Of a DNA stretch of 64,000 nucleotides, positions 1-10,669 are shown one piece after another. Position 1 is the stretch's first letter. The number at the start of each line of letters is the position of its first letter. Source of the DNA: Trichoderma breve (taxonomy: Eukaryota; Ascomycota; Sordariomycetes; Hypocreales; Hypocreaceae). The DNA lies in NCBI RefSeq assembly GCF_028502605.1, contig NC_079233.1, forward strand, positions 6,076,001 through 6,140,000, given 5' to 3'. A program made the position numbers and the translations under genes. The notes under the pieces were generated by a model, which worked only from the letters and a program-made list of their open reading frames with translations, made no database searches and was not told the DNA's origin.

Positions 1-13
1 ATAAAGCAACAAC

Positions 14-28
14 ATGCGCACCTCATGA
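14..28 (+). promoter_or_regulatory. Short upstream ORF before the PPR-like gene
   Basis: An ATG followed by three codons and TGA ends four bases before the ATG of the next coding region. If transcribed in the leader, it would be a 4-codon uORF able to lower translation of the downstream protein. The window starts here, so the true transcript start is not visible; this is a sequence observation only. Confidence 0.3.
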
Positions 29-31
29 CCA

Positions 32-2416
32 ATGTTCCAAGGGATCAAGTCGATTTGGAGGACTCGGTCCCAATTTATCCGCACGCCAGCATCTCGTCCA
101 CCTCATCTGCTTCCATGGCGCACCGCAGCGTCTCTTCCGCTGACGCTGGCCGCGGCCCAGCGATGTGCATCTTCAGCCGTCTCGACGAATGAATCGGCCT
201 CTGTTGGATCGCAAGATGCTCTCGAAGAAGCTGGGACGAGTCCTTCCGCTACTACAGCCTCGCCTGTAAAGCCAATACGCCTAAACAATGCTCGGAATCG
301 CATGTTCAGACAAGCATTTCAAGATAATAGCGAGGCTCGGAAGGAAGACGTAGAGCGGAAGCTCACTTCGCCATATGTCCCAACTGTGAGGGACTATCCG
401 TCAGCACATGCGGCCGAGGAGAGCAAGGTTCACGCGCTGCAGGTGGCGAGGGTGCAGACTGCGTTTGACGTGATATGGCGGCATTTTGGTCAGGCCACGC
501 CGGACTGGTCTGAGACGTTTAATCTACTCAAGAGGATGATGACCAAGAGAAGCGAGCCGTCAAGCATGGCGGCTATGAGGATCGTTTTGCCCAAGTCGTG
601 GAAGCTGGAGCTGGAGAGCAAGAAGATTGAGTTTGTGGATTCTACGACGGGGTTGCTTGCGAAGCTGCGAGTTTCATCGGATCATCAGGACCCTTCTGCG
701 ATTATCTTGCGCGGAAAGAGCTCGGTGTTAGCGAATGCGGCGGAGGAATTGGTGGCTGCGTGTAAGGATGTTGAGGTGTATAGACTGGGAGAAGTTGCGG
801 CGTTTGGCTACGAAGAGAAGCGCCTGTGGCCTGCCATCGAGGATGCAGCGGATGGAGGGTCGTTTATTCCCGAGGACAAGCTCGATAACATTTGGGTGCA
901 TCAAGAACATCAGACTTACTGGATCGATACGCCTTACGAGCAGACTCCGAAGCCGGAACAATGGACAGTGGAGAATCTGGACTTGTACATTACGATACTT
1001 GTCTGTGGCCGCCTGCGTCCACATCTCGCCCTGCGTTACTATGTAAGGCCAGAAAAAGACGGCACTTTTGTCGATACGGATGGCATCAGGATCAAGCTCA
1101 TCATGGATGCCCTCACGGACGACGGCGCCAGGGCCTGCATCACACCGTCAATTCTAAAGATGGCCATGTCATTCATGGCTCACAAGGGAGGCCATCGAGC
1201 CGATGCAGATCGACTGCTGACTTTGGCGGAGGAATGGGGTATTCCCTTGGACACAGAAGTCTTCAACATCATGCTTGAAGGCTACGTTACCAAGCGTGAC
1301 GTTTCTTTTTTCCACTGGCTTCTTCGAAAGATGGAACAGCGCTATTTCCAACCCAATGCTCGAACGTGGCTGCTGTTCCTCGAACTTGTCGAAAAGGAGA
1401 TTGAAAGGAGGCAGATCATTGTGGCCATGTACGACTTGGGGCTATTCCAGGACCCGGCCACCCGCAGAGGAATCGCGAGGATCATGGCCACGCACGACGC
1501 CTACGTTGCGTTCAGGTCAGGGAAACGGCTCGACGCTTTCATGGCGGAGCAAAAGTCGCGATATGGCGATGACTGGTTCACGGCGGACGCCATGAACAGC
1601 ATCTTGACAGAATTCTTCCGGTTCCACGAACGGGACAATCGCCGCTATGAGGAATTTCGGAGCCTCATTGAGAAGCAGTCTGAAGATGGCCGCAAGATTG
1701 GCACCGATACTATCAACCTAGTTCTAGAAAAGTGCCTTGCGTACAAGGACTGGGATACCGCCATTTGGGCGCTCACTAAGCTGCACGAGTCGGGGTGCGA
1801 GGCAGATGCTTTGACGTACCAGTATGTGATTCGGCTGGCTATTAGGATGCAGCTGCCGCATGCTCTCGGCGTGGCCGTTTTCTACGCTGCGTTAGAGTAT
1901 AAGCTGAGGGATCTCACGCGTGTGATTCTTCGTCGACACCTTGTTGACCACGTCAAGGATATGTTTTGGCTACGACATAAACCAAAGCTGCTGTCGAAGG
2001 AAATGGGACGTCTCCTCATGAATCAAAAGGCACAGGGGATGTCTAGAGTTGTCTCTCGCGTGGAATGGGCCATTAATCACGTTTGTAAGGGGTACAAGCC
2101 GGCGAAACCCCTCGTCGAACTACTTGATGTGGCTCAGCGGACCAAGGATTGGCCGCTGATTCTACGGCATAGATATCCTCAGTCTTTCCAGTACGAGGGT
2201 GCCGATGCCCCGACGGACGATCTGGCGATTAGGATGGAGAGTGAGGTAGCTGGGGGTAAACCGATGAATGTGCATTTGAACTGGCATTTCGATCCAAAGA
2301 CTATGGTGCAGAGGTGGAACGAGGAGAGGGAGAAGAAGTCCCAGGAATGGCTTGACCGGAATAGAAGGAGACCTAGCGACGAGCAAAAGGCGCCTTCGTC
2401 GAAAGGAAATGCTTGA
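32..2416 (+). CDS. Mitochondrial pentatricopeptide-repeat-like protein
   Basis: A single-exon protein of 794 residues. The first 45-50 residues are rich in Arg, Ser and Ala with almost no acidic residues, as expected for a mitochondrial targeting peptide. From about residue 330 to 640 there are paired helices with PPR-like spacing (for example around residues 365-445 and 555-625, where segments read like 'DTEVFNIMLEGYV' and 'DALTYQYVIRLAI'). Such fungal proteins bind mitochondrial transcripts and support RNA stability or translation in the matrix. The C terminus is basic and Lys/Glu rich. The ATG at 32 is chosen because it begins the presequence; an upstream start outside the window cannot be excluded. 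The RNA target is unknown and I do not assign it to cya-5, Rmd9 or another named factor. Confidence 0.7.
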   Translation: MFQGIKSIWRTRSQFIRTPASRPPHLLPWRTAASLPLTLAAAQRCASSAVSTNESASVGSQDALEEAGTSPSATTASPVKPIRLNNARNRMFRQAFQDNSEARKEDVERKLTSPYVPTVRDYPSAHAAEESKVHALQVARVQTAFDVIWRHFGQATPDWSETFNLLKRMMTKRSEPSSMAAMRIVLPKSWKLELESKKIEFVDSTTGLLAKLRVSSDHQDPSAIILRGKSSVLANAAEELVAACKDVEVYRLGEVAAFGYEEKRLWPAIEDAADGGSFIPEDKLDNIWVHQEHQTYWIDTPYEQTPKPEQWTVENLDLYITILVCGRLRPHLALRYYVRPEKDGTFVDTDGIRIKLIMDALTDDGARACITPSILKMAMSFMAHKGGHRADADRLLTLAEEWGIPLDTEVFNIMLEGYVTKRDVSFFHWLLRKMEQRYFQPNARTWLLFLELVEKEIERRQIIVAMYDLGLFQDPATRRGIARIMATHDAYVAFRSGKRLDAFMAEQKSRYGDDWFTADAMNSILTEFFRFHERDNRRYEEFRSLIEKQSEDGRKIGTDTINLVLEKCLAYKDWDTAIWALTKLHESGCEADALTYQYVIRLAIRMQLPHALGVAVFYAALEYKLRDLTRVILRRHLVDHVKDMFWLRHKPKLLSKEMGRLLMNQKAQGMSRVVSRVEWAINHVCKGYKPAKPLVELLDVAQRTKDWPLILRHRYPQSFQYEGADAPTDDLAIRMESEVAGGKPMNVHLNWHFDPKTMVQRWNEEREKKSQEWLDRNRRRPSDEQKAPSSKGNA

Positions 2417-3434
2417 TGAGCCGAGAAGGGAGATGATGAACTTGTACAGGATTGGGAAAGGTGGCATGGAACGATATGATATGATATGAGACGAGCTGCT
2501 GCCTTTTTTTTTTCGACTGTTTTTTGTATGAATATTACATTGTATACTAGCATATACCAGGATCTCGTGTATAACATGTGTAGATATAATACCACCCCAA
2601 GAAAGAGCCTCTACGCCATCTACCCACCCATTCGTGTACGTGCCTTCCCCCCCAAAACCACCATGTTAACGATTCACCAAGCTCTCTTAAATCGGCATAC
2701 CTGCAATCCTAGAGGGTTCATTTCATAAAGCGACCTGGAATCCCGAACAGGAAGTGTTCTCCGGAATCAGATATCCGCCAATCCGGAACAAAGGCGATGC
2801 ACGTAGACAGCGAAACGAGACGGAAAGGCCAGCTCCGGGAGTTGTCCAGAATGCGACGAACCTGCGGCTCCTTATTTCGGTAAAAAGAAAGAAAGTAGTC
2901 AAGTCACCCAGGTTTTTGTAAAAAGGACATGTTGTTGGACAAGGTTGGTTGGGTATCAGAGTGATGATAATAATGGGGGTTCTGGAGCAATGACAAAGTA
3001 GAAGAAAAAGTAAGAAAAAACAAAGAAAAAGATAAGTAAAAAAAAAGACGAGGCGGAAAGCGATCAAAGATCCGAGTGGCGGGTTCTTCCTCTGCCAAAG
3101 ACGTGGGGGAAAACTGAGGCGTCAAAGAGAACCATGATGCTGCAAGAGACCCAACTCTCCTTGATCCAAATATTATACCACCGGTACACCGAATATCAAC
3201 AACGATAGAAGAAACCGTGTAACAAGGAACACACTCAATGTCTAACCACCCCTAACCCTCTGAGCCTCTTTCCACCACGTCCCTGAAAAACCTCCCCTCC
3301 CTTATCCTTGCTAAAGATACCCTCGCGCCTGGGTTTGAGTAGCAGCCAAAAAAGAATTATGTCACACATACACGCCGACAACAACACTAGGACGGGCTTC
3401 AAGGCGGGCTGCCTGAACAAGGCGAGAGGACCAC
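2417..3434. other. Convergent 3' intergenic region
   Basis: This stretch lies between the stop codons of the PPR-like gene and the PP2C gene, so it should hold both 3' UTRs. It has homopolymer runs (T10 near 2503, A-rich near 3010-3050) and no credible ORF or RNA gene that I can see. Confidence 0.6.
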
Positions 3435-5612
3435 CTAATCCTTCTTACTCTCCTCAGGTGCCTTTTCGTCTTGCTTCTTCTCCGCCTCAACCGCAGGCTT
3501 GGAATCTGACTCTGACTTGGCCTCTGGCTCTTCCTTGGCATCGGGCTTGGCGGAGCCCTTGGACACCTGGCTCGCAAGGTCCTTGTCCTCGTCAGCATTA
3601 TCAAACATCTCCGTATCGTCAGAGCCGGTCAGGACTTCTGTGCCGTCACCCAGGAAGATGATGCGACCACGGGATCCGGCGAGGTTGAACTTGCCGCCGC
3701 TCTCGGCGTCGACGTCGTAACCACTGTCGCTATCTTCGTAGTTGTGATGGACTCCGGGACCGCGGAACTCGGCTGGTAGCAACATGTATGGTCAGTCTTC
3801 ACGGCTCCGCGTCTATCTCTGATTGTGAGAATTTGGGGAATGGCTCGCTCGTACCATATTCCGGGGGGGCACAAGGGCCATCTCCGTTGGCCACTCTCTT
3901 GGCAATCTCGTCATACCACTGCTCCTTGGTCTTGCCGTGCAAGAAACCGATGATGACCATGGTCATGTTGTCGCAGCCGACACCGCCCGTTTCGGAGTTT
4001 GACGCCAGGCAGTTGTCCATCATGTTTTCGCAGATCTTGTCAAGGTCTTGCTTGGCAGCAATTCCTCGTCGCACGAACTCGACGACGGCCTGGGACGATT
4101 GGCAGTCCCAGATACCTAAGAGAAAGAAAAAAGTCGGTCAGCAAAACGTTTCTTCATGTATATAACCAAATAGACTTCATGCTCCCTCCCAAGATTGGCC
4201 GAATCCCACTCACCATCACAAGCAATTACCAGGAACTCATCCTCTTCTGTGAGGTCATGCTCCTCGACATCGGGGAAGGCGGTAACAATCTGGTTTTCAG
4301 GAGAGAGCTCGGCGCTCTTCTTGAACTCGAAGTCGCCAATGGCACGCGACAGTGCCAGGTTGCCGTTGACACGACCAAAGTCGACAAAGCCGCCAGCGGC
4401 TGTGATTCGGCTCTTCTCCGCTGTAAACCACGAGGGCACGCAATCAGTATTGTCAATCTTAAATACTGATTGAGTGGATGAACAAACTTTCAAGCTGAGG
4501 CTTGTGGTCGTTGGATAGGGGCTTAGCCCGTCCCTTGATACCGAGCACACCTCGAGAATCACCAGCGTTTGCCTGTGCAGATAATATTAATTCGGGCCCG
4601 CCTCAATCATTGTGACTTGTGCAGACATACGACATATAGCTTGTTTCCAGCAATCAAGGAAACGCAGGCAGTACAACCGGAGACTTCCTCCTCGTATTTG
4701 GGGTCTGTAGACGACAAAAACACCACATCGTTAGTATAAAATCCGGCTTCATGAGGGATAATTGCAGAAGGTGCGCCGAGGAAATTGGCGGAACGTTTGC
4801 GCAAGTCATTTGACGCCACTTCCTCTTTGGCGCACGCAAACAAAGGATATAGAGCAATCACGCTGCGTACCGTTGAGAATGGCCCGATCCGTGGCAAGGA
4901 AACCGTCCTTGAGGCCCTGAGCATAATCACCGGTTTTGAAACTATCTTGCTTAAAAACAATTTTGTGAATGTTTTCGCCTGCGAATAACGCGACTTTGTC
5001 TCCTCCATGTCCGTCGAAGACTCCGAAAAAGGACAGTCTGTCGGGGTGCGTCTTGGTGTCGTTGTCAGGTGGGGTTAGATTCAGCTCAGCCGTGTGGGCA
5101 TCCTCCATGCTGATGCGCCAGCCTTGCATGGCCGACACGCCGTAGAGGAGTCGGTCATCCTCGCCCTTTTCGGAAGTCTAGATGGTGATGAAGAGAAAGC
5201 TGTTAGCAATTGTGAGGGTCACTCGAGATAGAGAGACGGTGGGTAAGGCCTGGGGGAGTGAAAGGCCACGAGTAGGATAGTGTGGGAAGCTGTGAGCGGC
5301 GGGGTTATGCGTGGGCTGGACGTCGATCTTGTTTGAACATCCCATGGCGGGACACACGAGGCCGAGGCAGAGGCAAGGTAGAAATCAAAGTGGCACGAGG
5401 CCGCGCAAGTATTGTTTGATATTGAACGTGGGGGATTGATGTTGTGTCGCGGGATGCCAGGAGCCAAGCGGCAGAACAGCTCAAGGGCGATGGCAGGCAG
5501 TTTGGCGCGCCCGGGATCAAGCGAAATGCAGAAACAGCAGGCATTTCACAAGCAGCATCGCAGCTCAAACACGCACCTTTTCGACAACGGGCTCCGAGAG
5601 GGTTTGGCCCAT
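3435..5612 (-). CDS. PTC2: Protein phosphatase 2C (Ptc2/Ptc3 type)
   Basis: A Mg/Mn-dependent Ser/Thr phosphatase, 435 residues. Exons (read downwards): 5612-5577, 5177-4871, 4704-4631, 4572-4488, 4420-4214, 4115-3855, 3772-3435. The first exon encodes only 12 residues ([12 protein letters not shown]); Gly2 with Ser6 fits an N-myristoylation signal known in this family. Visible PP2C motifs are FGVFDGHGG and WRISMEDAH in exon 2, ANAGDSR at the exon 3/4 junction, [13 protein letters not shown] in exon 5, and GCDNMTMVI in exon 6; these include the metal-binding Asp residues. The tail of about 110 residues is acidic and Lys/Glu/Ser rich, as in fungal Ptc2/Ptc3, which dampen MAP-kinase and DNA-damage checkpoint signalling. 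Intron 1 is long (about 400 bp); the others are 57-166 bp. The phosphatase call is very secure; Ptc2 versus Ptc3 cannot be decided from sequence alone. Confidence 0.95.
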
Positions 5613-6859
5613 GGCTGCAGCGTCTCACGAGGGCCAGAAAGGGATCGAGTGCAACGGGAAGGAAAACGTCGACGAGATGCGAAGCGACTCGACAAGATGG
5701 CGGCTGTAGGCGAGAGAGGCAAGGGCGGGAGACCTCGGGAGGGGCCGTAGGCTGTTGGATCTCAGGACGCGGAGCGTGTAGAAAAAAACACCGAACGTCA
5801 GGCGGATGGAGGATTGTGTGGTGGTGGTTTGGTTTGTGATGCCAGCAGAGCGCAAAATCGGCTTCGCAGGAAGCGGGGTACCACGATACATCAGCCAGGC
5901 CAACGCCACACTTTTTTTTTCTTTGTGCTGTGAACGGGCTTCCCGAGTGCCCTCTTTTTCGCAGGTGTTTGATTTTTTTTTTTCTCCGCAGGCGCTGCAG
6001 CTGGGCGCTACGGCGGTTCGCTCCAGCAGAGGCTCGTCCGCTACTGGTTCCCTTCGGCCCTCGCTAGGCAGCAGATAGTGATAGGCAGATAGGCAGATGT
6101 GGCGAAGCTGCTGCATGCGTGCTAGCAGCACCTCTTTCAAGCCACTACCTGGACCAAACAAGACAAAGGTAATCTGTAGGTAGTCTCAAGATGCCTGTGC
6201 GTACATACAGTAGCTCGCAAGAGGCTTTCTTTTCTGCTCCATTTTCTTTAGTGATGCGGAGCTTTTTCTATTTTATGTTTAGTTTAGCTCGGGCAGGCCT
6301 GGGGCAGCGGAGAAATCCCAGAGGGCCTAGAGCACGAGCACAAGCATTGACTGGTTTTGCCGTTTGTTGATCAGAGTTGCAGCTTTGAATTGACTGACAG
6401 CCCCGCGATCCCGTGGGCAGGTTGGTTGCAGCCCCTCCATGCGCCAAGCGATTGATCCTGCTGGAAATGTCCTGGTACCGCGCGGCTGCTATTGCAAAGG
6501 CAAGGTACATCTTCGGCACTTGACTGCCTCTATTTTAGGCATATGGAAGCTGGGTACCTTATCCAACAACATCCAGCCACGGTTACGGCAACAAAACAAG
6601 CTTGAATCATCAATGACATCAACAAAGTGCAATAGACTTCACACGCGAACACAATCGTCATTTCAAAAAATCTCATGTGATACGTAGATACGTAATTCAT
6701 TAGGCGAGTTGCATCTAATTTTCCCAAACGAAGAAAAAAAGGAAAAAGCATAAGGAAAAAAATCTAATAATAACCTCCATATGGTATCCCAACATACTCT
6801 TAATGACAGTATAAAGAGAAAAATAAACACAAAATCAAACGAAAAAGTTATCATCTTTT
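5613..6859. other. PP2C promoter and 3' side of the Axl2-like gene
   Basis: The stretch holds the upstream region of the PP2C gene (which reads leftwards) and the downstream region of the next minus-strand gene. T-runs of 8-11 bases occur near 5910 and 5975. Small ORFs here show no conserved features and I see no RNA gene. Confidence 0.5.
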
Positions 6860-9586
6860 TTATATAAACGCCAGGAAGCTCCTCTCCGATCTCTCAGCCG
6901 CCAACTCCTCTGTCTTCAAAGTCGTCGACCTTGCCTTTGCCAATGCTTCCCGCTCCCCGAACACAGATGAGCTGCCATTGCTTAGCACACTCGTCGACCG
7001 CATCGGCCGTATTGTGCTCTTCCGCTCGTCTTCACCCCATTTGCTAGGGGACATGAGCTCAAGACTGCGCCTCTCCTCCGGCTGCCCCAGGTTGTTCTTC
7101 GAATTCGTTCTGGATGGGAGGAAGGGCGTCTCGTCTACGAGCTCTAGATATGCCACGCTTGGGTCCCTTCGTCCGATGACTCGCCAGTTCTCTTGGGACC
7201 CGAATGACGGCTCTGTGCGGAAGCTCTTGGCCCCGTTCACAGAGTCTCCTTCTTTCCAGGAGGAGCCGCGGCGACTGAGCCATGTTTGGCTTGGAAGTCG
7301 TGCTTGACTTGGCTGCTTTATCTCCGAGGCGCTTTCTGCTGCTTCGCCTGCTTCGCCTGCTTCGCCTGCTTCGCCTGCTTCTTTTGAAATGGCAAGAGGC
7401 TTCCTGGCCGTCTCTTTTGCTCGGCTGACTAGGCTGGGGTCGAATGGCTCTTGAATAAGGGCGAGATCCGTTGGTAATGCAGCAGAGCTCGATGTAATGG
7501 TTGAATAGGCTGGAGAGGTAGCTCGCTGGCCCGATTTATGTTGTGCCACAGGGGGCATGGGTTGGATATTGGCCAAGTCATCGAACGAAGGCAGAGTCAG
7601 ATCCAATCCGCTCCTGAATGCACTCTCCCCCGCCTCTGAAAGAAAGCCAGATGTGGGTAAGTATGGCTGAGCGACTTCAGGTAGGGTCGTGTCGGACTGC
7701 CGGCTGTCTGATGACTTGTGGCTTCTTTCACCAACTGTTGCCCTCTCCACAGTAAACCAGGAGCCGTGATCTTCATCATCTCCCAGAAGGCTAGCACTCC
7801 CTGTGGCAGACCGAGCTCCCGAGGCCATCGGATATGATGGACCACGCATGGCCAATCCACCGCCCAATTTGCCTGATGCTAATGACTTCAATGATACTCG
7901 TGATGCAACTCTTGCAAAGATACCGTCGCCTTTCTTAAATAGTCGTGTACCGGACCTTAGGGGACGAAGGGGGCGAACCCTCCCCCCAACACGGTACCCG
8001 TCGCCTTTGTGATACAGCTGAGGGCTGTTAGACTTATTAGAACGAATAGCGTCCTCTGCATGGTAGATTGTTTCAACGTCTGAGTCGTTGTTGCGTACAG
8101 TAAATAGTATTGGGTCCGAGATCTTGGGCCGATGTTTTCTTGCCGACAGATAGGTGCGACGGTCCCGTCGCCTTCGCATGAGGCATACGAGCATCATGAT
8201 GGCGAAAGTAATAAAAAGAACTGGTAGGATAGTTGCAAGGAGAACATCAGTAGCGCTTAGATGATGATGGTGGGAGTCCTCGGAGGCCGGCGTTGTAGGC
8301 TTGGAGGACGATGCCGTTCTCGTCGGCTCCGAGAGTGAGAGAAAATCGGCATGAGCAACTTGCGTCTCTGTAAGGCCAGTACTCTTCGAAATGGCTGTGA
8401 TGGACAAATTGAATTTTCCCGTCACCGTCTTGGGGACATTGCCCGACATCTTGAACCCTTTTACTTGAAGCCAACTCTCTTGTGGTTCGACATCAACTTT
8501 GAGCTCGATATCATTTGGATCGCGGAACTGCGAGGACAGGTCTAGGCTAAATTCACTTCCAGGCTGAACTTTGACGTCCCCGAGGTTTGACTGAAATAAT
8601 CCCGACGCCACATCGACTTGAACCAAAACGTTGAGCGTGTCGGCAAAAGAGTCATGAATGACGACTGTAAAATTTGTAGAATGGTCATCGCCTCCCGGAG
8701 TTCCCTCTAGAAGAAGCGTTGAATGATCAAGAGTTAGCCAGGATGGCATATTCTCGACTGACACGTTGAGGGAACCTGACCGGATGGTCTTGCTGTCCAA
8801 CTGGATACCCTTTGCCAAACCATCGTAGCTCGCTTTGGACCCTCTTGTAGCATTTAGAAGAACGACTGGGTCATCTGCAGAGAGTTTGTGACTTCCCACT
8901 ACTATGGCGAAAGAAAGACACGTTCCCGAGAAGCCGACGATGTCAGACGCAACGAGATTAAAATCGAATGTCTGTGGAGGCTGGACCAACGTCTCGAAAT
9001 CCGGAGTCCTGCCAGAAAAGGTCATCGTTTTGTCATCGAACCTGATCCATGCCGGCAAAGGAGTGTTATCGTTGGTTGATGCGTAGTAGTTGAGATTCTC
9101 CCCCGCGCCAAATGTATTCGGATCAAAGGTATAGTGGAATTCGGTCGATGGATAGGATAATATGGAAGATGGAGCTGAGAATTGGCCGAAATTATCCATT
9201 TGCTGCGAGATTGGGACTTGTATAGACGGCGGTGGGTTGCGTGAGATGACAAGCGTAGCATTCATGAAAGCCGAGCCAGTTTTGTCCGTCGCAATGAGAT
9301 CAAACTGCTGGCCTACAACCTCGCCTGGAGGGACATCCTCGTCCTTTGGCGTCCCGTAAAGGCGTAGGTTCTCGCTCTCGATTGATAACCACTTGGGATG
9401 CTCTCCTAGAGAGTACGTCATACTGAAGTCGGATCGAAATGTGTTTGGAGATAATGAATATGAGAAGAGCTCATTTGGCCTGGCGACTGGAGGAAGTTGC
9501 GCATTGAATGGGAACGAGACTGTAGGCTCAGCCCACACGGCCTCTATCAAGCCCAAGGCTGAAAGAGCCGCGAGGAGTGAAGCCAT
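6860..9586 (-). CDS. AXL2: Axl2-like cadherin-domain membrane protein
   Basis: A single-exon, 908-residue type I membrane protein. Residues 1-19 form a signal peptide ending VWA-EP. The ectodomain (about 25-430) has repeated dystroglycan/cadherin-like (CADG) modules, each with the 'SYSL...F...WLSI....L.L.GTP' pattern (clear at about 40-95, 150-200 and 260-300). A Ser/Thr-rich stalk with HHHH precedes a transmembrane helix at about 447-469 followed by the stop-transfer run RRRRDRR. The cytosolic tail of about 430 residues is Ser-rich and contains a (GEA)n repeat at about 736-748. In yeast Axl2 marks the axial bud site through septins; in filamentous fungi the homologue acts in conidiophore and septum morphogenesis. 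The start is fixed by the signal peptide. The domain order matches Axl2 well; the exact function here is inference. Confidence 0.88.
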   Translation of the reverse strand: MASLLAALSALGLIEAVWAEPTVSFPFNAQLPPVARPNELFSYSLSPNTFRSDFSMTYSLGEHPKWLSIESENLRLYGTPKDEDVPPGEVVGQQFDLIATDKTGSAFMNATLVISRNPPPSIQVPISQQMDNFGQFSAPSSILSYPSTEFHYTFDPNTFGAGENLNYYASTNDNTPLPAWIRFDDKTMTFSGRTPDFETLVQPPQTFDFNLVASDIVGFSGTCLSFAIVVGSHKLSADDPVVLLNATRGSKASYDGLAKGIQLDSKTIRSGSLNVSVENMPSWLTLDHSTLLLEGTPGGDDHSTNFTVVIHDSFADTLNVLVQVDVASGLFQSNLGDVKVQPGSEFSLDLSSQFRDPNDIELKVDVEPQESWLQVKGFKMSGNVPKTVTGKFNLSITAISKSTGLTETQVAHADFLSLSEPTRTASSSKPTTPASEDSHHHHLSATDVLLATILPVLFITFAIMMLVCLMRRRRDRRTYLSARKHRPKISDPILFTVRNNDSDVETIYHAEDAIRSNKSNSPQLYHKGDGYRVGGRVRPLRPLRSGTRLFKKGDGIFARVASRVSLKSLASGKLGGGLAMRGPSYPMASGARSATGSASLLGDDEDHGSWFTVERATVGERSHKSSDSRQSDTTLPEVAQPYLPTSGFLSEAGESAFRSGLDLTLPSFDDLANIQPMPPVAQHKSGQRATSPAYSTITSSSAALPTDLALIQEPFDPSLVSRAKETARKPLAISKEAGEAGEAGEAGEAAESASEIKQPSQARLPSQTWLSRRGSSWKEGDSVNGAKSFRTEPSFGSQENWRVIGRRDPSVAYLELVDETPFLPSRTNSKNNLGQPEERRSLELMSPSKWGEDERKSTIRPMRSTSVLSNGSSSVFGEREALAKARSTTLKTEELAAERSERSFLAFI
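7342..7377 (-). repeat. 9 bp tandem repeat coding Gly-Glu-Ala units
   Basis: Four exact tandem copies of a 9-mer (CTTCGCCTG on the plus strand) lie inside the Axl2-like cytosolic tail and encode consecutive GEA triplets, with degenerate partial copies on either side. Because the unit is a multiple of three, copy-number change would keep frame. Confidence 0.9.
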
Positions 9587-10669
9587 TGTATCAAGGTGTT
9601 GCGCTATGCAGCGCTAGATAGCTTCAAGGACAGAACACAAAAGAGCCATGCGGTAGACACCCAAGAGCTTCAACTGAGAGAATACGTTTTAGAGGAGGCA
9701 AAGTCTAAGAGGAAAAGATGGAATAGATGAGAGGGGAAGAGTGTCAAAGTCGTAAACTACATAGGAAGAGACAGCATAATGTGCCATATTGAGTCTATCG
9801 GGTGGATGGCTGGGTATAAACCCTTCATTCCACCACTTGGTCCTCGAAGCCATCATGCGCCTGAGATGCCAATAAATGCCGAGGGAATCATGACAGCGCA
9901 CCAGTCAGTCCATTACGGTGAGAGGCGAAATGTTTCAGAAAATGGGAGGGCTTCAGCAGGCCCAGCATCGCCAGAGAGCTGGTTAAAGAGGCTGTGGCAT
10001 TCCTGAGCCCGACATGCCCCGCGCGGGCAGTGAGACATGGGATGCCACTCGGAAGAATGGCGACTCGAACTATTTGTGGTTTGAGAATGAATGGGGAGAG
10101 GTGAGACAAGAGGCGGGGGGGTTAATCGGCACTTTAGCAGAAGGAGACGCGCAGCGCGAATCCTCCCTTGAATATGAGGCCTCTGATTCTACATGAGAGC
10201 TTAGAGGGAGCTTTGGTGAGCTCAGCTGTCGTTGAAGCGCTGGACCCACTGTCAGAGTGTATGTGCAAATAAGCTTCAGGCCATGTAACGGCGCTGTAGA
10301 TGATCGATCAAGACGTCAATCAATATCCTTGTAACATGAAAGCAGGGGCGATATCAGTTCACGATTCATCTCGAGTCGCCATGGCCGATTGTGGCAGGTG
10401 AGAGGCATGACAGGCGACCCGGAACAATTGAGGGTCTAGCCTTCGGAATCAGCTTCGTGACCAGGAAAAACATCAACTTTACTCCGTAGGGCCATCGCAG
10501 ATAAGGCAAGCACTATCAGAAAAAAGAGGGACGAGCAGCTGCGGGGGAACACGATTACAGTATTGACTTGACGACATTTCACTTCAACTTCATCCCGTCA
10601 AACCTCTTCTCTTCTCCATCGAATACCTACTCTACAACCGGCAGAGCTCTCACAGATATACAGACAGAC
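9587..10669. other. Divergent promoter region (Axl2-like / Efm6-like)
   Basis: The two flanking genes read away from each other, so this 1.1 kb should hold both promoters and leaders. Small ORFs on both strands have no recognisable domains. I see no RNA gene or repeat. Confidence 0.55.
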
